A stretch of 64,000 nucleotides of DNA from Microbulbifer sediminum (GCF_021729035.1 NZ_JAJSAP010000007.1:1-64000), one strand, 5' to 3'; positions 16,229 to 25,509 are shown, counted from the first letter of the stretch. Translations and numbers: made by a program. The notes: generated from the sequence alone by a model not told the origin.

Positions 16229-16603
16229 TCAGGGAATGAACTTCACCACGCTTTCGTCCGGGTCGCGGCCCTTGCCCGCGGCCTGGAGGCGCTCGAGGTA
16301 ATCGCGCCAGAGCTCGTCGTGCCTTTCACACAATTCCCGCAGGTAGTCCCAGGTGTAAATACCGCTGTCGTGGCCATCATCAAAAACCAGCTGCAGGGCA
16401 TAGCGACCGGCGGCCTGCACCTTGTCGATCGCCACATGGACCTTGCCATGCACCAGCACGCCCTCGCCGGGGCCGTGGCCGCGCACTTCGGCACTGGGCG
16501 AGTAGACCCGCAGGTACTCCGCCGGCAGGGTGTACTCCCGGTCGGGGTACACCAGCTGCAGGCTCTTTTCCGCACGGTTCAGGCGGATGCGGGAGGGCTT
16601 CAT
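16229..16603 (-). CDS. DUF971 protein (GBBH-like N-terminal domain)
   Basis: This 124-residue protein consists of the DUF971 / gamma-butyrobetaine-hydroxylase-like N-terminal domain: PSRIRLNRAEKSLQLVYPD, LPAEYLRVYSPSAEV and the conserved HDSGIYTWDYLRELC near residues 78-92. The domain occurs alone in many bacteria and its role is not settled. It starts one base after the hslU stop codon, so it is very likely cotranslated with hslVU. The same pairing is seen in pseudomonads. Confidence 0.88.
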   Translation of the reverse strand: MKPSRIRLNRAEKSLQLVYPDREYTLPAEYLRVYSPSAEVRGHGPGEGVLVHGKVHVAIDKVQAAGRYALQLVFDDGHDSGIYTWDYLRELCERHDELWRDYLERLQAAGKGRDPDESVVKFIP

Positions 16604-16604
16604 A

Positions 16605-17930
16605 TCAGAGGATAAACCGCGACAGGTCTTCGTCCTGGCTCAACTCACCCAGCTGGCTGTCGACGTAAGCCGCATCGATGGTCACCGTCTTGCCGGCGTC
16701 CCCGGCGTCGAAGGAAATTTCCTCCAGCAGGCGCTCCAGTACCGTATGCAGTCGCCGCGCACCGATATTCTCGGTGGTCTCGTTGACCTGGAAGGCCACC
16801 TCGGCGATACGCTGGATACCGTCCTCGGTAAATTCGAGGTCCAGGCCCTCGGTGGCCAGCAGTGCCTTTTGCTGCTCGGTGAGCGAGGCGGACGGCTCGG
16901 TGAGGATGCGCTGGAAATCGGCAGAGGTCAGCGAGTCCAGTTCCACCCGGATCGGCAGGCGGCCCTGCAGTTCCGGGATCAGGTCGGACGGCTTCGACAG
17001 GTGGAAGGCGCCCGAGGCGATAAACAGGATATGATCGGTGCGGATCATGCCGTGCTTGGTGGTGATGGTGCTGCCCTCGATCAGCGGCAGCAGGTCGCGC
17101 TGCACCCCCTCGCGGGAGACATCCGCACCACCGCTCTCCTGGCGCTTGGCCACCTTGTCGATCTCATCGAGGAAGACGATCCCGTTCTGTTCCGCCGCCT
17201 CGATGGCGCGGTTCTTGATGTCCTCGTCGTTGATCAGCTTGGCCGCCTCTTCATCCGTCAGCTGCTTCATGGCCTGCTTGACCGTCAGCTTGCGCTTCTT
17301 GGTCTTGCCCTGGGACATATTGGAGAACATGCCCTGCAGCTGGTTGGTCATTTCCTCCATGCCCGGGGGCGCCATGATCTCCACCCCCATGGGCGCGGCC
17401 GAGATTTCCACCTCGATCTCTTTCTCGTCCAGCTGGCCCTCACGCAGTTTCTTGCGGAACATCTGCCGGGTGCTGTTATCACCCCGCTCGGCAGGATCGG
17501 TGCTGCGCGCCGGGGGCAACAGGGCGTCGAGGACGCGATCCTCGGCGGCATCCATGGCGCGCTGCTGTACTGCCTCCATGGCCTTCTCGCGCTCGAGCTT
17601 CACCGCCATTTCCACCAGGTCGCGGACAATGGATTCTACGTCACGCCCCACGTAACCCACCTCGGTGAACTTGGTGGCCTCCACCTTGATAAAGGGCGCG
17701 CCGGCAAGCTTGGCCAGGCGGCGGGCGATCTCCGTCTTGCCGACACCGGTGGGGCCGATCATGAGGATATTCTTCGGCGTGATTTCCGGGCGCAACTCCT
17801 CGGCCACCTGCATACGGCGCCAGCGATTGCGCAGCGCGATGGCCACGGCGCGCTTGGCCTCTTTCTGGCCGACGATATGGCGGTCGAGTTCGTGGACAAT
17901 CTCTCTGGGGGTCATCTGGGACTGGGACAT
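16605..17930 (-). CDS. hslU: HslU, ATPase subunit of the HslVU protease
   Basis: This 441-residue AAA+ unfoldase matches the family length. It shows Walker [16 protein letters not shown] near residue 57, the pore region following GYVGRD, a long I-domain with the usual charged helices, Walker [10 protein letters not shown] and the C-terminal DLSRFIL that docks into HslV. It unfolds substrates and feeds them to the HslV chamber. ATG 17930 with AGGAA upstream begins the typical [16 protein letters not shown]. The gene is 111 bases downstream of hslV and followed by DUF971. Confidence 0.97.
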   Translation of the reverse strand: MSQSQMTPREIVHELDRHIVGQKEAKRAVAIALRNRWRRMQVAEELRPEITPKNILMIGPTGVGKTEIARRLAKLAGAPFIKVEATKFTEVGYVGRDVESIVRDLVEMAVKLEREKAMEAVQQRAMDAAEDRVLDALLPPARSTDPAERGDNSTRQMFRKKLREGQLDEKEIEVEISAAPMGVEIMAPPGMEEMTNQLQGMFSNMSQGKTKKRKLTVKQAMKQLTDEEAAKLINDEDIKNRAIEAAEQNGIVFLDEIDKVAKRQESGGADVSREGVQRDLLPLIEGSTITTKHGMIRTDHILFIASGAFHLSKPSDLIPELQGRLPIRVELDSLTSADFQRILTEPSASLTEQQKALLATEGLDLEFTEDGIQRIAEVAFQVNETTENIGARRLHTVLERLLEEISFDAGDAGKTVTIDAAYVDSQLGELSQDEDLSRFIL

Positions 17931-18041
17931 TGGGATTCCTGCAAATTCTGTATTGGGGCCGCCAGCTGCCTGGCGGGCGCCTGGTGCGGACATCCGCCAC
18001 AGCAGGCGTCTCAGCGCCACTCAGGGAGAGTGGCGCAGCAC

Positions 18042-18581
18042 TCAGTAGTTCAGTTCTTCGATGGTGTGGTTCTGGTTGGTGTAGACACAGATATCACCGG
18101 CAATTTTCAGGCCCTGCTCGACAATGCTGCGGGCATCCATGTCGGTGTTGTCCAGCAGTGCGCGGGCAGCGGACTGGGCAAACGGACCGCCGGAACCGAT
18201 GGCGATCAGGTCGTCTTCCGGCTGGATGACATCGCCGTTGCCGGTCACGATCAGGCTGGCGGTCTCGTCGGCCACCGCCAGCAGGGCCTCGAGCCGGCGC
18301 AGGGCGCGATCGGTGCGCCAGTCCTTGGCCAGCTCCACCGCGGCGCGGGTCAGCTGGCCCCCGTGGGCCTCCAGCTTGGCCTCGAAGCGTTCGAACAGCG
18401 TGAAGGCGTCGGCGGTGCCACCGGCAAAGCCAGCGATCACCTTGTCCTTGTACAGACGGCGCACCTTGCGCGCATTGCCTTTCATGACGGTGTTGCCCAT
18501 GGACACCTGGCCGTCGCCGCCGATAACAACCTTGCCATTGCGACGAACGGAGAGGATGGTGGTTCCGCGATACTGTTCCAA
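18042..18581 (-). CDS. hslV: HslV, peptidase subunit of the HslVU protease
   Basis: This 179-residue threonine protease opens [14 protein letters not shown]. Catalysis needs a free N-terminal Thr, here Thr7, so six residues must be removed after the Gly; in E. coli only the Met is cut. The core ([44 protein letters not shown]) is fully conserved. The start codon is TTG at 18581 with AAGAGG upstream. Together with HslU it forms the heat-inducible ATP-dependent protease. Confidence 0.96.
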   Translation of the reverse strand: MEQYRGTTILSVRRNGKVVIGGDGQVSMGNTVMKGNARKVRRLYKDKVIAGFAGGTADAFTLFERFEAKLEAHGGQLTRAAVELAKDWRTDRALRRLEALLAVADETASLIVTGNGDVIQPEDDLIAIGSGGPFAQSAARALLDNTDMDARSIVEQGLKIAGDICVYTNQNHTIEELNY

Positions 18582-18607
18582 GGGAGTACCTCTTGAATCT
18601 GGGGATC

Positions 18608-18683
18608 TGATCGCAGGAGCGGCCGCTGGCCGCGATTGCCGGGTCTTACCAAACCTGATCGCGGCCCGCGGCCACTCCTGCGT
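18608..18683. repeat. REP-like palindromic pair upstream of hslV
   Basis: Two inverted copies of a GCAGGAGCGGCCGC-type unit face each other: GATCGCAGGAGCGGCC with GGCCGCGAT (18609-18635), and the reverse-oriented GATCGCGGCCC with GGCCACTCCTGCG (18657-18682). Related units occur near 36660 and 40083. They resemble the short palindromic REP elements of pseudomonads. Confidence 0.65.
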
Positions 18684-18938
18684 GGATATTCATTGCTCAA
18701 TGGTAAGTGTGGTCGGCGGTGGGCTTTTTCAATACGGGACCGTTAAAATGCGGCCACGCTGTAACGGGAGCCAGGGGCCCTCTGAGTGACTCCATCCCCG
18801 TCCGGAGGGGCTTTCAGAGCGTTCCATACGCCGCGTTATGGCCTGATAGATGGAAGGTCTCGCCTGCGCGGGCCGCGCCTTGATTCTAAACCGGTCTGCC
18901 AGCCAGATTGGCCATGGAGTTATCCAGAGGTTCCCACT

Positions 18939-19178
18939 GTGCCAAACCTGCCCCCACGCCTTTATACCCCGGTGTTCGCGCTGTTCATGAGTTGCATGAT
19001 GTCGCTGCTGATGTCGGGGATCATCACTTTTATCAATACCGGGATGGACGCGGGGTTCCCGCTGCGCTGGCTGCGCGCCTTCCTGGTCGCCTGGGCGGTG
19101 GCCTTCCCGCTGGTGTCGCTGATCGCCCCGCTGGCCCATTGGCTGACCCGCAAGCTGGTCAGGCGGGCGGAACTGTAG
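18939..19178 (+). CDS. DUF2798 family small membrane protein
   Basis: This 79-residue protein has two membrane helices. The first holds the DUF2798 pattern LFMSCMMSLLMSGIITFINTG and the second WLRAFLVAWAVAFPLVSLIAP, followed by a basic tail. Function unknown. GTG 18939 with GAGG at 18927-18930 defines the start; a longer ATG frame from 18786 adds a non-hydrophobic stretch with no similarity. It lies between hslV and the SPOR gene on the opposite strand, so it has its own promoter. Confidence 0.78.
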   Translation: MPNLPPRLYTPVFALFMSCMMSLLMSGIITFINTGMDAGFPLRWLRAFLVAWAVAFPLVSLIAPLAHWLTRKLVRRAEL

Positions 19179-19193
19179 CGCGCTTTGCCGTCC

Positions 19194-19805
19194 TCAGCCG
19201 GCGTTGCCGGGGCGCTTGAGTACCAGCGGCATCAGCTCGTGCTCTGAGACGAGGATCTCCCGGGCCTTGGCGACCCGCGACTGGCTCTGGTAGGGGCCGA
19301 TCAGTACCCGGTGCCAGGTGCCGCGGCTGTCGGTGGCCTTCTCCACCTTCACATCCAGGTTGGACAGCACCAGCTGTGCGCGGAGTTTGTCGGCTTCGCT
19401 GGCATCACGGAAAGACGCGGCCTGGAGGATATACACCAGCTCCGGGTCCGCCGCCTGCCGCTCGTCCCGCACGGCGATCTCGCGGGGAGGTTCCTCCCTG
19501 TCATCATCGGCTTTCGGGGCCCGTTCGGGACGGATCAGCTTCTTGGTCTTCGGCGGCGGGACCGCCACCTCGTTTTCCTTCAGCAGGGTGTAAAAATCGA
19601 ACTTGGGCGAGCGCCCCTCATCCGCGGCCTGCTCCGAGACCGGCGCATCCTGGCGCCCGGGGGCAGCGCCGGCACCACCCTTGTCGAGGCTATTAAGGAA
19701 AATGATGAACACCGCGAATCCGCCGACAAAGTTGCCCAGAACGAACCAGACCCAGGCGGGCTTGCTGGCGGGGCTGTTGCGGCGGCTGGCATTGCGGCGG
19801 CTCAT
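19194..19805 (-). CDS. SPOR-domain (FtsN-like) membrane protein
   Basis: This 203-residue bitopic protein has a basic N-terminus, one membrane helix (about residues 18-40, WVWFVLGNFVGGFAVFIIF) and a long periplasmic linker with proline and charge clusters. The C-terminal SPOR domain spans about residues 122-200 (YILQAASFRDASEADKLRAQL through VLIGPYQSQSRV). SPOR domains bind denuded peptidoglycan at the septum. In Pseudomonas the same position, between argS and hslV, is held by an FtsN-like gene. Here priA lies directly upstream and argS is absent. It may be FtsN itself or a paralogue. Confidence 0.88.
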   Translation of the reverse strand: MSRRNASRRNSPASKPAWVWFVLGNFVGGFAVFIIFLNSLDKGGAGAAPGRQDAPVSEQAADEGRSPKFDFYTLLKENEVAVPPPKTKKLIRPERAPKADDDREEPPREIAVRDERQAADPELVYILQAASFRDASEADKLRAQLVLSNLDVKVEKATDSRGTWHRVLIGPYQSQSRVAKAREILVSEHELMPLVLKRPGNAG

Positions 19806-19896
19806 CTCGGTGCAATTCCTTTTCTTATCGGTGTGACGTACAGCAAATTGTAACGCTTAATGCTTCGCCGGGGCACATGGCGCCGGCAGTATTTGG

Positions 19897-22110
19897 TCAG
19901 GACAATTCCTGCGCGTCCATATCGACCGCCCAGCGCAGGCGACGGTTCCGGTTGCCCTCGGCCCACTGGCACAGCCGCGCCAGCAGGGGCTGCAGCTGCC
20001 CGCGCTGTTCCGCGGTCACCTGCAGGTAAAAGCGGTAGCGTCCGGATTTTCGCTCCAGCAGTGCAGGTACCGGCCCCAGGTACTGGATCTGCGGCGATGA
20101 CGGGGCCATCGCCTCCAGGTGGCCACGCGCCTCCTCCAGGAACGCCTCGGCCCAGCGCGGCTCCTCGCACTCCGCCCGCACCAGCGCCATGGCGCGCAAC
20201 GGCGGCAGCTGCGCCGCGGTGCGCTCGCGCAACAGCTGGCGGGCGAAGGCACCATAGCCCTTTTCCAGCAACAGCTGCAGCAGCGGGTGCTCGGGGAAGC
20301 GGCTCTGCACCAGCACCCGTCCGGCCAGCTCGCCGCGACCGGCGCGGCCCGCCACCTGCTCCAGCAGTTGGCCGGTGCGTTCCGGCGCGCGGAAGTCGGC
20401 ACTGAACAGGCCGCCGTCGGCATCCTGGATCACCACCAGGGTGACCCGCGGCAGGTGGTGACCCTTGGCCAGCATCTGGGTGCCCAGCAGCAGGCAGGGT
20501 TCGCCGGCCCGGGCCGGCGCCAGCAGGCGGTCGAGCGCCTGCTTGCTGGCGGTAGTGTCGCGGTCGACGCGAATCACCGGAAAATCGGCGAAGCGGCCCG
20601 CCAGCAGTTCCTCGCTCCGCTCGGTGCCGCCGCCCAGGGCGCTGAGCGAACGGCTGTGGCACTGCGGACAGCTGTCCACCAGCGGCCGCCGGTAGTCGCA
20701 GTGATGGCAGCGCAGCTGGCGCTGGCGCCGGTGCAGGGTCAGCTTGCTGGAACAGTGCGGGCAGTCCGCCAGCCAGCCGCAGTCGTCGCAGGTGAGGGCG
20801 GGGGCAAAGCCGCGGCGGTTGATGAAGACCAGCGCCTGCTCACCACGGGCCAGAGTATCGCCGATATGGCGCAGCACCTGCGGCGCGAAGCCCTCCTCCA
20901 GCTGCTGGCCCAGGGTCGGCACCACATGGATTTGCGGCGGCTTCGCATCACCGGCGCGGCGGCGCAGGCGCAGGTGCTGGTAGCGGCCGCTGAGGGCATT
21001 GTGCAGGCTTTCCAGCGAGGGCGTGGCCGAGCCCAGCAGCACCGGCACGCCGGCGTTGCGAGCCAGCACCACGGCCAGGTCGCGGGCGGAATAGCGCACC
21101 CCGTCCTGCTGCTTGAAGGAGGCGTCGTGCTCCTCATCCACCAGCACCACACCGGGGCGCGGCAGGGGGGTGAGGATGGCGGAGCGGGTGCCGATCACGA
21201 TATCCGCCTGCCCCGAGGCGGCCGCCAGCCAGGCCCGCGCCCGCTCACCATCGGCCAAGCCGGAATGCAGCGCGGCGATAGTGTGTTCGGGAAAGCGCGC
21301 CGCGATGCGGCGCAGGGTCTGCGGGGTGAGGCCGATTTCCGGTACCAGCAGCAGGGCCTGCTGCCCGCGGTCGAGGGCGCGCTGCATCAGGCGCAGGTAG
21401 ACCTCGGTCTTGCCACTGCCGGTGGTACCCTCGAGCAGCGACGCGGAGAAGCCTTCTCCGGGCACCGCAGCCAGCACCTGCTGCTGTTCCTCGTTGAGTT
21501 GCGGCGGCACGGCGGGTTCAGCGGCAGGGATCGGGGGCGGTACCGTGGGTCCGGATTGCCACTCCGCCAGCCCCCGGTCCACCAGCGCGCGTGTGGCGGT
21601 GGTCGGGTGCCCCAGTTCTTTCAGCCGGGTGCGGCTGTGGCGGCCGTGCTCCAGCAACAGTTGCCGCAGGGCCTGCTGCTTGGGCGCCCGGGCCAGGGCG
21701 GAGTGCGGCAGGCCCTTGCCCTCGGTGGTGAGCTGCAGCCACTGTTCGGCCCAGTGATCCGCCGGCCTGCCCTTGCGCAGGGCCACGGGCAGGGCAGCGG
21801 CATACAGCTCACCCGCCGGCGCCTGATAATAGTCAGCCGCCCAGCGCAGGAAGGCGCGGCTGCGGTCGTCGAACAGGGGACGCTTATCGATCAGCTCCAG
21901 TGCCGGCTTGAGCTCCGACAGCGGCGACTCAGCCACGATGTCCACCAGCACCGCCACCAGCTTGCGGCCACCGAAGGGCACCCAGATACGCTGGCCGGGC
22001 ACCAGTTGTGCCGGATCCGTATCCGCCGGCGGCAGGTAGTCGAAAAGGCGCCGCAGGGGGACCGGGACTGCCAGCCGCAGGATGACCGCTTGTCCGCCGT
22101 TTGTCGCCAA
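19897..22110 (-). CDS. priA: Primosomal replication protein N' (PriA helicase)
   Basis: This 737-residue superfamily 2 helicase restarts stalled replication forks. Visible features are the N-terminal DNA-binding domain (VPVPLRRLFDYLPP), Walker A EGTTGSGKTEVYLRL, the Walker B DEEH box (VLVDEEHDASFKQQDG), and a cysteine-rich zinc region with eight cysteines (CDDCGWLADCPHC, then CHHCDYRR and CPQC). A GRAGRG motif follows late. Length and order are typical. It is divergent from rpmE, the usual arrangement in gammaproteobacteria. Confidence 0.97.
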   Translation of the reverse strand: MATNGGQAVILRLAVPVPLRRLFDYLPPADTDPAQLVPGQRIWVPFGGRKLVAVLVDIVAESPLSELKPALELIDKRPLFDDRSRAFLRWAADYYQAPAGELYAAALPVALRKGRPADHWAEQWLQLTTEGKGLPHSALARAPKQQALRQLLLEHGRHSRTRLKELGHPTTATRALVDRGLAEWQSGPTVPPPIPAAEPAVPPQLNEEQQQVLAAVPGEGFSASLLEGTTGSGKTEVYLRLMQRALDRGQQALLLVPEIGLTPQTLRRIAARFPEHTIAALHSGLADGERARAWLAAASGQADIVIGTRSAILTPLPRPGVVLVDEEHDASFKQQDGVRYSARDLAVVLARNAGVPVLLGSATPSLESLHNALSGRYQHLRLRRRAGDAKPPQIHVVPTLGQQLEEGFAPQVLRHIGDTLARGEQALVFINRRGFAPALTCDDCGWLADCPHCSSKLTLHRRQRQLRCHHCDYRRPLVDSCPQCHSRSLSALGGGTERSEELLAGRFADFPVIRVDRDTTASKQALDRLLAPARAGEPCLLLGTQMLAKGHHLPRVTLVVIQDADGGLFSADFRAPERTGQLLEQVAGRAGRGELAGRVLVQSRFPEHPLLQLLLEKGYGAFARQLLRERTAAQLPPLRAMALVRAECEEPRWAEAFLEEARGHLEAMAPSSPQIQYLGPVPALLERKSGRYRFYLQVTAEQRGQLQPLLARLCQWAEGNRNRRLRWAVDMDAQELS

Positions 22111-22393
22111 ATTGCCCCCCGCTCACGTTACTGCCTGTGCAAGCGCGGCATGATAGCGCACCTGGACTACCGCCTGCCTGCCCCTGTCGCAGCCTGTCCC
22201 GCCGGTCACCTGCGGCTTTCGATAGCACAGTCGCCAGTGGCGGGGCCTGCGAGGCGATTTTGCTTGAACCGGCCGGCTAATCTGATTAGTATGCGCCGAC
22301 TTTTTAAGCAGCCCGGAACTCCCGCAGTTCCTACACCAACGACGACTCCGTGCTCGGCAACAGACCGGGTGGCGGACTCGAGCAGAGGCCATC

Positions 22394-22606
22394 ATGAAAG
22401 CAGATATCCATCCGAACTACACCGATGTGACCGCCACCTGTTCCTGCGGCAACAGCATCAAGACCCGCTCTACCCTGGCCAAGGACATCCAGCTGGACGT
22501 GTGCTCCCAGTGCCACCCGTTCTACACCGGCAAGCAGCGCGAAGCGACCACCGGTGGCCGCGTAGACCGCTTCAAGAAGCGTTTCGGCAGCCGCATCGCC
22601 AAGTAA
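22394..22606 (+). CDS. rpmE: 50S ribosomal protein L31
   Basis: This 70-residue L31 of the zinc-containing type carries ATCSCGN (Cys16, Cys18) and [14 protein letters not shown] (Cys37, Cys40) as metal ligands. The basic tail [12 protein letters not shown] contacts the subunit interface. It is expressed from its own promoter in the priA-rpmE gap and ends 52 bases before a strong terminator. A zinc-free paralogue, if present, is not in this window. Confidence 0.97.
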   Translation: MKADIHPNYTDVTATCSCGNSIKTRSTLAKDIQLDVCSQCHPFYTGKQREATTGGRVDRFKKRFGSRIAK

Positions 22607-22629
22607 GCGCGTCCCGCAGCGCCGCTGCC

Positions 22630-23445
22630 ATGAACAACGGCGAATACTGCAGAAAAAGGGCACCCCGGATTATCCGCGGTGCCTTTTTTTGTGTCCTCGC
22701 GCTGGTGCTGCCGCCGGCCTGGGCGGATTGCGTGGTGGGACCCGCCGATGAGCTGGTGACCCTCGAACGGGCACACGATGGCGATACCCTGTTGCTGGAG
22801 GATGGCCGCAGCGTGCGCCTGATCGGTGTCAACGCGCCGGAGATGCCCCGCAACGGCAAGCCCGGTGAGCCCCTCGCCCTGGAGGCGACGGATTTTACCG
22901 AGCGCTTCCTCGATGGCGGTGATGTAGAACTGGTCTACGACCGCGATCGGCGTGACCGCTACGGCCGGGTGCTGGCCCACGTCTACAACCACCGCGGCGA
23001 GAGCCTCGAATCCGCACTGCTGTCCTCCGGGCTCGCGTTCCATATCGCCATCGCGCCCAACCTGGCCCTGGCGGAATGCCTCGCCACTCGCGAGGAAAGG
23101 GCACGCCTCGCCGGCCGCGGCATCTGGGCCCCGGGCACCTGGCCGGTGGTGCAGGCCGCGGACATACAGCCCGGTGACGGCGGTTTCGTGCTGTTGCGGG
23201 GACGGGTGGAGGAGGTGGACCGCAACCGCTACCTCTGGCTGGAGCTGGACGGGCCGGTGGCGCTGCGGCTGGACGCCGACCGCGATTATGGACAAACCGT
23301 GCGGCGCGATTGGCAAGGTCGCGAAATAGAAGTAAAAGGCTGGCTGGTGGACCGGGGCACGAAATATTTATCCCGATTTCCGCAAAATAAACGCTGGCTT
23401 ATTGCTGTGGACTCCGAATTTACCATCAGAATTAGTAGGAATTAG
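22630..23445 (+). CDS. Secreted SNase-like thermonuclease
   Basis: This 271-residue protein has a signal peptide (about residues 1-33; basic RKRAPRIIR, then GAFFCVLALVLPPAWA) and a staphylococcal-nuclease-like domain. The active-site pattern is visible as HDGDTLLLEDGRSVRLIGVNAPE (first Asp/Arg cluster) and YDRDRRDRYGRVLAHVY. A C-terminal OB-like extension of about 110 residues follows. It likely degrades DNA or RNA outside the cytoplasm. Codons 10-20 coincide with the rpmE terminator, so most rpmE transcripts would end inside this gene. ATG 22630 is the only start giving a complete signal peptide. Confidence 0.82.
   Translation: MNNGEYCRKRAPRIIRGAFFCVLALVLPPAWADCVVGPADELVTLERAHDGDTLLLEDGRSVRLIGVNAPEMPRNGKPGEPLALEATDFTERFLDGGDVELVYDRDRRDRYGRVLAHVYNHRGESLESALLSSGLAFHIAIAPNLALAECLATREERARLAGRGIWAPGTWPVVQAADIQPGDGGFVLLRGRVEEVDRNRYLWLELDGPVALRLDADRDYGQTVRRDWQGREIEVKGWLVDRGTKYLSRFPQNKRWLIAVDSEFTIRISRN
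22653..22690 (+). terminator. rpmE terminator inside the nuclease signal-peptide codons
   Basis: GGCACC (22659-22664) pairs with GGTGCC (22678-22683), with an inner CGGAT/ATCCG pairing. The stem is flanked by AAAAA and TTTTTTT, giving a strong bidirectional-looking Rho-independent terminator. It lies 21-61 bases after the nuclease ATG, in frame with its signal peptide. Confidence 0.85.
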
Positions 23446-23567
23446 CGTCCACCTCCGCTCGCCGGCCTTGTGGCCCCTGACCCGACTCGGTTATTCTCTG
23501 CGCCCCCGCGGTAAACCGGTCGCCACTTAGCGGGTTAGCGACCACTGACTCGAGAGAATTACCCACA

Positions 23568-24830
23568 ATGAAGGATGCGAAGGAAGCATTGCGCCAGGCA
23601 GCGCTCGATTACCACGCGTTGCCGACCCCGGGCAAGCTGTCGGTAGAACTCACTACACCGGCACAGACCCAGGAAGACCTGTCCCTGGCCTACAGCCCCG
23701 GCGTCGCCGAGCCGGTGCGCGAGATCGCCCGCGACCCGGACGCCGCCTACCAGTACACCGGCAAGGGCAACCTGGTGGCGGTCATCTCCAATGGCAGCGC
23801 CATCCTGGGATTGGGCAACCTGGGGCCGCTGGCCTCGAAACCGGTCATGGAAGGAAAGTCCCTGCTGTTCAAGCGCTTTGCCGATATCAACTCGGTGGAT
23901 ATCGAGGTGGAAGCCAAGAGCCCGGAGCGCTTTATCGAAACGGTCAGCGCCATCGCCAACACCTTTGGCGGCATCAACTTGGAAGACATCAAGGCGCCGG
24001 AGTGCTTCCATATCGAGGAAGCGTTGATCGAGCGCTGCCCAGTTCCCGTGTTCCATGACGACCAGCACGGCACCGCCATCGTGACCGTGGCGGGGATGCT
24101 CAACGCCCTGGAGATCCAGGGCAAGAAAATCGAGGACGTGCGCATGGTGTGCCTGGGTGCCGGCGCTGCCGCCACCGCCTGCTGCAAGCTGCTGCTGGCC
24201 GCCGGGGCCAAGAAAGAGCAGATCACCATGCTCGACAGCCGCGGGGTTATCCACTCCGGCCGCACCGACATCAACGCCTACAAGGGCGAATGGGCGCGGG
24301 ATACCGAGATGCGCACCCTGGACGACGCCATCGAGGGCGCCGACGTATTCCTGGGCGTGTCCGGACCGGACCTGCTGTCCGCCGAGCAGCTCAGGCGCAT
24401 GGCCCCGCAGCCGGTGGTGTTCGCCTGTTCCAACCCCAGCCCGGAAATCGCCCCGGAGCTGGCCCACAGCGTGCGCGACGACCTGATCATGGCCACCGGC
24501 CGCTCCGACTACCCGAACCAGGTCAACAATGTACTCTGCTTCCCGTTCATCTTCCGCGGCGCCCTGGACGTCCGCGCCGTGCGGATCAACGAGGACATGA
24601 AGCTGGCGGCCATCGAGGCCATCCGCAAGATCGCCCACCTGCCGGTGCCCGACGCCGTGCGCGAAGGCTACGGTGGCATCGAGCTGGGCCTGGGCCCCGA
24701 CTATATCCTGCCCAAGCCCACCGATCCCCGGCTGCTGCCGGAAGTGGCGGCAGCAGTGGCACGGGCGGCGGTGGACAGCGGCGCGGCCCGACTGCCGTAC
24801 CCGGATCACTATCCGCTCGAGGCAATTTAG
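23568..24830 (+). CDS. NAD(P)-dependent malic enzyme, short form
   Basis: This 420-residue enzyme decarboxylates malate to pyruvate. The N-terminal malate-binding domain shows SLAYSPGVAEPVREIA and the catalytic Lys/Asp region (SLLFKRFADINSVDIEV, then VFHDDQHGTAIVT). The nucleotide-binding domain has LGAGAAATACCKLL near residue 195. It ends at about 420 residues and lacks the phosphotransacetylase-like domain found on MaeB of E. coli. GAGAG before ATG 23568 is an acceptable ribosome site. Cofactor preference cannot be read with confidence. Confidence 0.93.
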   Translation: MKDAKEALRQAALDYHALPTPGKLSVELTTPAQTQEDLSLAYSPGVAEPVREIARDPDAAYQYTGKGNLVAVISNGSAILGLGNLGPLASKPVMEGKSLLFKRFADINSVDIEVEAKSPERFIETVSAIANTFGGINLEDIKAPECFHIEEALIERCPVPVFHDDQHGTAIVTVAGMLNALEIQGKKIEDVRMVCLGAGAAATACCKLLLAAGAKKEQITMLDSRGVIHSGRTDINAYKGEWARDTEMRTLDDAIEGADVFLGVSGPDLLSAEQLRRMAPQPVVFACSNPSPEIAPELAHSVRDDLIMATGRSDYPNQVNNVLCFPFIFRGALDVRAVRINEDMKLAAIEAIRKIAHLPVPDAVREGYGGIELGLGPDYILPKPTDPRLLPEVAAAVARAAVDSGAARLPYPDHYPLEAI

Positions 24831-24958
24831 GCCACCGCCCCGCCGGGCAGGGCTGCTCTCCTGCGACAGCCGCCCGGCATGGGGGCCGCCCGGTTCTTGA
24901 CCCGGCTCCCTCCATCGCTACACTGCCCGTCTGTGCATAAGCAAAGATGTCCTTCCGC

Positions 24959-25369
24959 ATGAGCCATGTCTACGTGCTGACCAACCAGCACCAGCGATTC
25001 CTGAGCAAGAGTAACGAGTGGATCGACGGTCGCGACGCCGGCAAGCTGTTCCGCAGCGAGCACAAGGACGTCGCCATCAACCAGATGTTCGAGGCCAACA
25101 CCCGCGATGTCAGCCTGCGCATCGAGCTGCTGCAGTGCAATCTGAACACCAAGGGACAGCCCCAGGTGCCCGCCGAAGCGCTGGGTGAGCCGGAGATCGA
25201 GCCCGGCACGCCGCCAGAGACGCCGCCGGAACAGAACCCGGAAATCATCCCCGAGCCGACCCCGGAGATAGAACCCGGTGAGCCGCCGGAAATCACCCCG
25301 GAGGAGCCACCGGAAATCGAGCCGGAACAGCCCGGTGAGGACGCGGTGAAGTCCGGATCGGCCCTCTGA
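24959..25369 (+). CDS. Hypothetical protein with acidic proline-rich repeat tail
   Basis: I do not recognise this 136-residue protein. The first 75 residues (SHVYVLTNQHQRFLSKSNEW onward) look like a small folded domain. It may be a relative of short proteins that start with a YVLTN strand and a nearby helix, but no family name is certain. From about residue 80 it becomes a low-complexity tail of Glu-Pro repeats (PEIEPG, PPEITPEE, PPEIEPEQ), strongly acidic and probably extended. There is no signal peptide. The start is either ATG 24959 or ATG 24947, neither with a clear ribosome site. It lies between malic enzyme and gshA. Confidence 0.6.
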   Translation: MSHVYVLTNQHQRFLSKSNEWIDGRDAGKLFRSEHKDVAINQMFEANTRDVSLRIELLQCNLNTKGQPQVPAEALGEPEIEPGTPPETPPEQNPEIIPEPTPEIEPGEPPEITPEEPPEIEPEQPGEDAVKSGSAL

Positions 25370-25509
25370 TTCACAGGCGGCAAAAACCCAATCCTTGAGA
25401 ATTCCGGCGCCGGGCCCCATATCGCCTGAAGCGCTGGCGGCCGCTGCACCGGTCGGCGGTTTTCCAACGGCAGTCCAGAGGCATAGCCAGCCTCAGTAAG
25501 GAGATTCGA

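Noticed and set aside
16530..18596. 688-codon plus-strand frame opposite hslU and hslV
   Set aside because: hslU and hslV on the minus strand are unambiguous; this frame is a GC-bias shadow.
20119..22629. Very long plus-strand open frame running through the priA region
   Set aside because: It is the complement frame of priA in high-GC DNA. Only its last part (from 22630) is a real gene, with signal peptide and nuclease motifs.
23559..24809. 416-codon minus-strand frame opposite malic enzyme
   Set aside because: Shadow of an intact malic enzyme gene.
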